From DAIMZI01 sp036734025 (GTDB taxonomy: Bacteria; Pseudomonadota; Alphaproteobacteria; Rhizobiales; Rhodomicrobiaceae), in the NCBI GenBank assembly GCA_036734025.1, contig DAIMZI010000023.1, positions 1 to 30,104 on the forward strand: a stretch of DNA of 30,104 bases, written 5' to 3'. The translations under genes and the position numbers were made by a program. Positions 26,376 through 30,104 of this stretch are shown here, in pieces. Positions within the stretch are counted from its first letter, which is position 1. Each line of letters opens with the position of its first letter. The notes beneath the pieces were generated by a model. The model worked only from the letters and a program-made list of their open reading frames with translations. It searched no databases and had not been told where the DNA came from.

Positions 26376-27500
26376 ATGAGCCAGAGAGCCGAACCCCAGA
26401 TAGTGCCGCAAACAAGCCCGGTGCCGCGCCCAGGCGTATTGGACGTGCCGCCTTATGTGCCCGGCAAGAGCAAGCTTACGGGCGATGGCCCGGTCATCAA
26501 GCTGTCGTCGAACGAGACGCCACTTGGCGCAAGCCCGCGGGCGATCGCGGCCTACCGCGAAGCTGCCGCACATCTCGATCGCTATCCTGACGGCGCGGCC
26601 ACTGGGCTGCGTGAGGCCATCGCCGCCCAGACCGGCCTCGACCCGGCGCATCTTGTGTGCGGCGCGGGCTCCGACGAGCTGTTTCATCTGCTCGCGCAAG
26701 CCTATCTCGGGCCGGGCGACGAGGCGATCTATACGGCCCACGGCTTTCTCGTCTACCGGATTGTCATCCTGGCTGCCGGCGCTACGCCGGTGATCGCGCG
26801 CGAACCTGATTTGCGCGCCAGCGCCGAGCAGATCATCGCGATGCTCAGCCCGCGCACGCGCGCGGTGTTCATCGCCAATCCCAATAATCCCACCGGCACC
26901 TACATGCCTGCCGACGAGGTCCGCCATCTGCGCGCGGCGCTTCCCGATCATGTGCTGCTGGTTCTTGATGGCGCCTATGCGGAATATGTCGGACAGGCCG
27001 ACTTCGACGCCGGCTTCGATCTGGTGGCCGGGACCAGCAACACGGTCATGACCCGGACCTTTTCCAAGATCCACGGGCTGGCCGCCGCGCGGGTCGGCTG
27101 GGCCTATTGCCCCGAAAATATCGCGCAGGTGATCAACCGCATTCGCAGCCCGTTCAACGTTTCTGGTCCTGGCATGGCGGCGGCAATCGAAGCGATTCGC
27201 GATACCGAGCATGTCGAGCGCGCCATTGCCCACAACGCCGAATGGCGCGCGTGGCTGACGGCGCAATTGCGCGGCTGCGGCATTGATGTGGGCGAATCCC
27301 ACGCTAATTTCGTGCTCGCGCATTTCGATGCCGACGGGGCAAGGACGTCTGCTGCCGCCGATGCCTGGCTGCAAGCGCGCCGCATCATCGTGCGCCGGCT
27401 CGATGCCTACGGGCTGCCAGACAGTCTGCGCATCTCCGTGGGGCTGGCAGAGGAAAACCGCGCGGTCGCTTCTGCCCTCAAAGACTTCATGGCAAGCTGA
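26376..27500 (+). CDS. hisC: Histidinol-phosphate aminotransferase
   Basis: PLP-dependent aminotransferase of 374 aa for histidine synthesis; in alphaproteobacteria such HisC enzymes often also transaminate aromatic precursors. Landmarks are KLSSNETPLGASP at the N-terminus, NPNNPTG (168-174), D198 in LDGAYAEY, the PLP lysine K231 in RTFSKIHGLAAARVGW, and LRISVGLAEENRAV near the end. ATG 26376 has AAGGA just upstream. tyrA starts 6 nt after its stop, and this pairing supports a role in tyrosine or phenylalanine synthesis as well as histidine. No other his gene is in the window. Confidence 0.93.
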   Translation: MSQRAEPQIVPQTSPVPRPGVLDVPPYVPGKSKLTGDGPVIKLSSNETPLGASPRAIAAYREAAAHLDRYPDGAATGLREAIAAQTGLDPAHLVCGAGSDELFHLLAQAYLGPGDEAIYTAHGFLVYRIVILAAGATPVIAREPDLRASAEQIIAMLSPRTRAVFIANPNNPTGTYMPADEVRHLRAALPDHVLLVLDGAYAEYVGQADFDAGFDLVAGTSNTVMTRTFSKIHGLAAARVGWAYCPENIAQVINRIRSPFNVSGPGMAAAIEAIRDTEHVERAIAHNAEWRAWLTAQLRGCGIDVGESHANFVLAHFDADGARTSAAADAWLQARRIIVRRLDAYGLPDSLRISVGLAEENRAVASALKDFMAS

Positions 27501-27506
27501 AGGCAG

Positions 27507-28457
27507 ATGTCGGTTATGTTTGACCATATCGCCCTTGTGGGGCTGGGGCTCATCGGCTCATCGCTGGGCCATGCGATCAGGCGCGGCAGGCTCGCCAAAC
27601 GCATTTCCGGGACCGCACGCTCGCAGCGGACGCGCGAGGCCGCTCTGGCGCTCGGCTTCGTGGATGACGTCCATCAAGATCCGGCCGATGCGGTGCGCGG
27701 CGCCGATCTGGTGATCCTGTGCACGCCGGTTGGCACCTTCGCCGATCTGGCGGCGCGCATCGCCCCCGCGCTCAAGCCTGGCGCGATCCTGAGCGATGCC
27801 GGCTCGGTCAAGTGCGCCGTGGTAGAGGCAATAGCCCCGGCCCTGCCCGAGGGGGTTCATTTCATCCCCGGACACCCGATCGCGGGCACCGAACATTCCG
27901 GCCCTGAATCGGGCTTTGCCGAATTGTTCGACGGCCGCTGGTGCATTCTTACGCCATTGGCCGACGCCGATGCGCAGGCAGTGGCGCAGCTTCGCGTCTT
28001 CTGGGAGGCGTGTGGCAGTTTCGTCGAGATCATGAGCCCCGAACATCACGATCTGGTGCTGGCGATCACCAGCCACGTGCCGCATCTTATCGCCTATAAC
28101 ATCGTCGGGACCGCGTCGGACCTGGAGACCGTCACCGAAAAAGAAGTGATCAAGTTCTCGGCTTCCGGCTTTCGCGATTTCACGCGTATCGCAGCTTCCG
28201 ACCCGGTGATGTGGCGCGATGTGTTTCTGAACAATCGCGAAGCCGTGCTAGAGATGCTGGGGCGCTTCACAGAGGATCTTGCAAGCTTGCAGCGTGCCAT
28301 TAGGTGGGGTGACGGCGAGGCGCTGGAAGCCTTGTTCACCCGCACGCGCGCCGTACGCCGCAGCATCATCGAGGCCGGCCAGGACACTGAAGCACCGGAT
28401 TTTGGCCGCCCGCACGCCGGCGTGCCGAGGGCCTCGCAAGGCAAGAAGACCGCCTGA
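27507..28457 (+). CDS. tyrA: Prephenate/arogenate dehydrogenase
   Basis: Oxidatively decarboxylates prephenate or arogenate with NAD(P) in tyrosine synthesis. The Rossmann motif GLGLIGSS is at 12-19, followed by VILCTPVGTFADLA, LSDAGSVKCAVVEAI, and the catalytic-site stretch HFIPGHPIAGTEHSGPESGFAELF with the conserved His and Gly; ITSHVPHLIAYNI and GFRDFTRIAASDPVMWRDVF belong to the helical C-terminal domain. The 316-aa length fits a monofunctional cyclohexadienyl-type enzyme with no chorismate mutase or ACT domain. ATG 27507 has GAAGG upstream and lies 6 nt after hisC, so the two are cotranscribed. Confidence 0.95.
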   Translation: MSVMFDHIALVGLGLIGSSLGHAIRRGRLAKRISGTARSQRTREAALALGFVDDVHQDPADAVRGADLVILCTPVGTFADLAARIAPALKPGAILSDAGSVKCAVVEAIAPALPEGVHFIPGHPIAGTEHSGPESGFAELFDGRWCILTPLADADAQAVAQLRVFWEACGSFVEIMSPEHHDLVLAITSHVPHLIAYNIVGTASDLETVTEKEVIKFSASGFRDFTRIAASDPVMWRDVFLNNREAVLEMLGRFTEDLASLQRAIRWGDGEALEALFTRTRAVRRSIIEAGQDTEAPDFGRPHAGVPRASQGKKTA

Positions 28458-28463
28458 GCCAAC

Positions 28464-29066
28464 TCAATCGATGCGGGCGAACCTTTCGCCATCAAGCCGC
28501 GACAGCGAGCCGGTGGCGATATCGAAGTGGAAACCGTCGAGGCGCAACAGGCCGGCTTCCACGGCTTCGGCCACCCATGGATATGTGCCGATATTTGCGA
28601 GCGTGAGCTTGACCACCTCGGTTTCATAATGTTTTTGCTGCGCACCATCCGCCGGCGGCACGGTGTTCCTGACGTCTGATGCGATCGCCATCCACGGCTC
28701 GACGAATTCTTGCAATTCAGGCGGCACGCCGGCAACCAGCGCCTTGACGCCGCCACACTGTGAATGGCCCAGCACCGCGATGCGCGAGACCTTCAGCACC
28801 CTGACAGCATACTCCAGCACGGCGCAGGTTCCCTGAGCGACGCCGCCGGGCATGTAGGCTGGCACCATCGCGGCAACATTTGTGGAGACGAATATTTCGC
28901 CCGGCCCGGCGCCGAAAATCTGACGCGGATCGACGCGCGAGTCCGCGCAGGCGATGACCAGCGTGTGGGGCGCCTGGCCTTCTTCCGCCAGCGTTTCAAA
29001 ACTCTTGTGGTTGCCCGGCCAGATCTCGGAACGGAAACGACGATAGCCTTCGATCAGTCTGTCCAT
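28464..29066 (-). CDS. Beta-class carbonic anhydrase
   Basis: Interconverts CO2 and bicarbonate in the cytoplasm. The zinc ligands and active-site dyad are all present: C40-x-D42-x-R44 in IACADSR, H101 and C104 in GHSQCGG. Other family marks are FGAGPGEIFVSTNVAAMVPAY and QGTCAVLEYAVRVLKV. The 200-aa length is typical. ATG 29066 follows GGGGG at a spacing of 7. It converges with tyrA with a 6-nt gap and is separated from trpA upstream by 111 nt that include a dyad repeat. Confidence 0.96.
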   Translation of the reverse strand: MDRLIEGYRRFRSEIWPGNHKSFETLAEEGQAPHTLVIACADSRVDPRQIFGAGPGEIFVSTNVAAMVPAYMPGGVAQGTCAVLEYAVRVLKVSRIAVLGHSQCGGVKALVAGVPPELQEFVEPWMAIASDVRNTVPPADGAQQKHYETEVVKLTLANIGTYPWVAEAVEAGLLRLDGFHFDIATGSLSRLDGERFARID

Positions 29067-29147
29067 GCTTTGCCCCCATTAGATATTTGTCGAGCCAAGA
29101 TATACAGCAAACAACGAAGTGTGTGACAGAGCAAAACCCGCCAACCA

Positions 29148-29175
29148 GAACCGGTTCCCACTTTTGATGAAAGTG
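29148..29175. repeat. Short dyad element downstream of trpA (rhizobial-type interspersed repeat)
   Basis: Two inverted repeats lie side by side: GAACCGGTTC (29148-29157) and CACTTT-TGATG-AAAGTG (29159-29175), with the trpA stop immediately after. On the minus strand the unit reads AGAGCACTTTCATC, then AAAAGTGGGAACCGGTTC. I remember this type as a widespread short repeat in Hyphomicrobiales genomes; only one copy is visible here. It may also help end the trp transcript, though no T-run follows. Confidence 0.55.
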
Positions 29176-29177
29176 CT

Positions 29178-30047
29178 CTAGGCGGAAGGGCTCACCGCGG
29201 GATAGATGATCTCGCCATTCAGGCCACGCTTCAGGGCGCGCACCAGATCCAGCACGCCGGATGCCGTGCGCTGTGTCGCATTGCCCGCCTCATCCAGACT
29301 GTCCGAGATCGTGCCAACCAGAACCGAGCCGACGACCACCCCGTCAGCCACCGCACCGATAGCCGCTGCCTGTTCCGGCGTCTTGACCCCGAAGCCGACC
29401 GCGACAGGCAGAGCCGTATGCGTCTTGATGCGCGCGACATTGGTCGCGACATCGGCCAGATCGGGCGCGCGGGTACCGGTTATGCCTGTGATCGAGACGT
29501 AATAGACGAAGCCGGAGGTGTTGGCGAGCACGGCGGGCAGGCGCGCGTCGTCGGTTGTCGGGGCGGCGAGCCGGATGAAGTTCAAACCCGCCGCGCGCGC
29601 GGGCAGGCACAATTCGCTGTCGGCTTCCGGCGGCAGGTCCACGACGATCAGCCCATCCACCCCGGCCGCGACGGCATCGGCCACGAAGCGTTGCGGCCCG
29701 TAATTGTAGATCGGGTTGAAATAGCCCATCAGCACGATCGGCGTGTCGATGTCTTCGGCGCGGAAGCGGCGCACCATGTCAAGGGTGCCCGCCATGGTCT
29801 GGCCAGCCTTGAGCGCGCGCTGGGACGCCGCCTGAATGGCCGGGCCGTCGGCCATCGGGTCGGAAAACGGCATGCCGAGTTCGATGATGTCCGCGCCCGC
29901 GCCGGGCAGGCCGCGAAGGATTTCCAGCGAAGTTTCGTAATCCGGGTCGCCCGCCGTGATGAAGGTCACGAGCGCGCGGCGGCCATCGGCAGCCAATGCG
30001 GCAAACCGGAGGTCGATCCGCGTATTTTCCGTCATGCCGTCACGCAT
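29178..30047 (-). CDS. trpA: Tryptophan synthase alpha subunit
   Basis: Cleaves indole-3-glycerol phosphate to indole, which passes to TrpB. The TIM-barrel landmarks are FITAGDPDYETS, DIIELGMPFSDPMADGP with catalytic Glu56 and Asp67, GYFNPIYNYG, VVDLPPEADSELC, YYVSITGITG with the loop 6 Thr, and VGFGVKTPEQA and VVVGSVLV for phosphate binding. The start ATG 30047 has GGAG at a spacing of 9 and lies 3 nt after the trpB stop; ATG 30035 is the alternative and would give the more usual N-terminus (MTENTRIDLRFA). It forms an operon with trpB. Confidence 0.97.
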   Translation of the reverse strand: MRDGMTENTRIDLRFAALAADGRRALVTFITAGDPDYETSLEILRGLPGAGADIIELGMPFSDPMADGPAIQAASQRALKAGQTMAGTLDMVRRFRAEDIDTPIVLMGYFNPIYNYGPQRFVADAVAAGVDGLIVVDLPPEADSELCLPARAAGLNFIRLAAPTTDDARLPAVLANTSGFVYYVSITGITGTRAPDLADVATNVARIKTHTALPVAVGFGVKTPEQAAAIGAVADGVVVGSVLVGTISDSLDEAGNATQRTASGVLDLVRALKRGLNGEIIYPAVSPSA

Positions 30048-30050
30048 GGG

Positions 30051-30104
30051 CTACATCTCCATGTCCAGATGCTCCGCCACCGCGAAGATATCCTTGTCGC
30101 CGCG
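30051..30104 (-). CDS. trpB: Tryptophan synthase beta subunit (3' end only)
   Basis: Only the last 17 codons and the TAG stop (30053-30051) are present. They encode RGDKDIFAVAEHLDMEM, which matches the usual alphaproteobacterial TrpB C-terminus, and trpA follows after 3 nt. The rest lies beyond the window. Confidence 0.9.
   Translation of the reverse strand, partial: RGDKDIFAVAEHLDMEM

Noticed and set aside
25551..27527. 658-aa open frame on the minus strand
   Set aside because: It runs antisense across the conserved peptidase and hisC genes and shows no family motif; long antisense frames are expected in GC-rich coding DNA.

Overview
This is a GC-rich, gene-dense chromosomal window carrying about 27 protein genes, including a carB cut at its 5' end (left edge) and a trpB reduced to its last codons (right edge). 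I see no rRNA, tRNA, CRISPR array, prophage or transposase. The gene families and layout point to an alphaproteobacterium, probably Hyphomicrobiales (Rhizobiales). The reasons are: a SAM-II riboswitch in front of a metX-metW pair; a CarB with the extra segment typical of this class; a greA/htpX/rsmB/heparinase-like run; an OpgH-type glucan synthase; and a short dyad repeat next to trpA that resembles one scattered through rhizobial genomes. The species cannot be read from the window.

Layout. 1-8163 (+): carB (pyrimidine/arginine), greA, htpX, rsmB and a heparinase II/III-like protein. 8175-14280: a two-sided cluster that looks like pteridine or flavin-precursor chemistry. It holds ribA (-), a RibD reductase-only protein overlapping a cytochrome b561 (+), and, on the minus strand, an MDR dehydrogenase, a 6-pyruvoyl-tetrahydropterin-synthase-like protein, a GT4 glycosyltransferase and a SAM methyltransferase; the last three overlap by 4 nt each. 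14370-19412 (+): a tightly packed envelope-glycan operon of opgH, an FkbM methyltransferase, manC and an EamA transporter. 19430-21070 (-): a NYN-domain putative RNase with a LOTUS-like domain. 21401-22171 (-): gloB. 22275-23126 (+): a methyltransferase whose tail overlaps metW. 23017-24860 (-): metX-metW, preceded by a promoter, a SAM-II aptamer and a terminator. 25218-28457 (+): an M42-like peptidase, then hisC-tyrA. 28464-30104 (-): a beta-carbonic anhydrase and trpA with the end of trpB.

The most interesting parts are two. First, the 8.2-14.3 kb cluster joins GTP cyclohydrolase II, a RibD-type reductase, a PTPS-like protein lacking the usual catalytic Cys and one zinc His, a dehydrogenase lacking the usual zinc ligands, a glycosyltransferase and a methyltransferase. 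I infer a pathway to a glycosylated and perhaps methylated pterin- or pyrimidine-derived molecule; the product is unknown to me. Second, the metX leader can be read almost base by base as a transcriptional SAM-II switch: promoter -35/-10, aptamer at the start of the transcript, an antiterminator using the aptamer 3' end, and a competing intrinsic terminator.

Most remaining genes are housekeeping: nucleotide, methionine, histidine, aromatic amino acid and tryptophan biosynthesis, rRNA methylation and membrane protein quality control.
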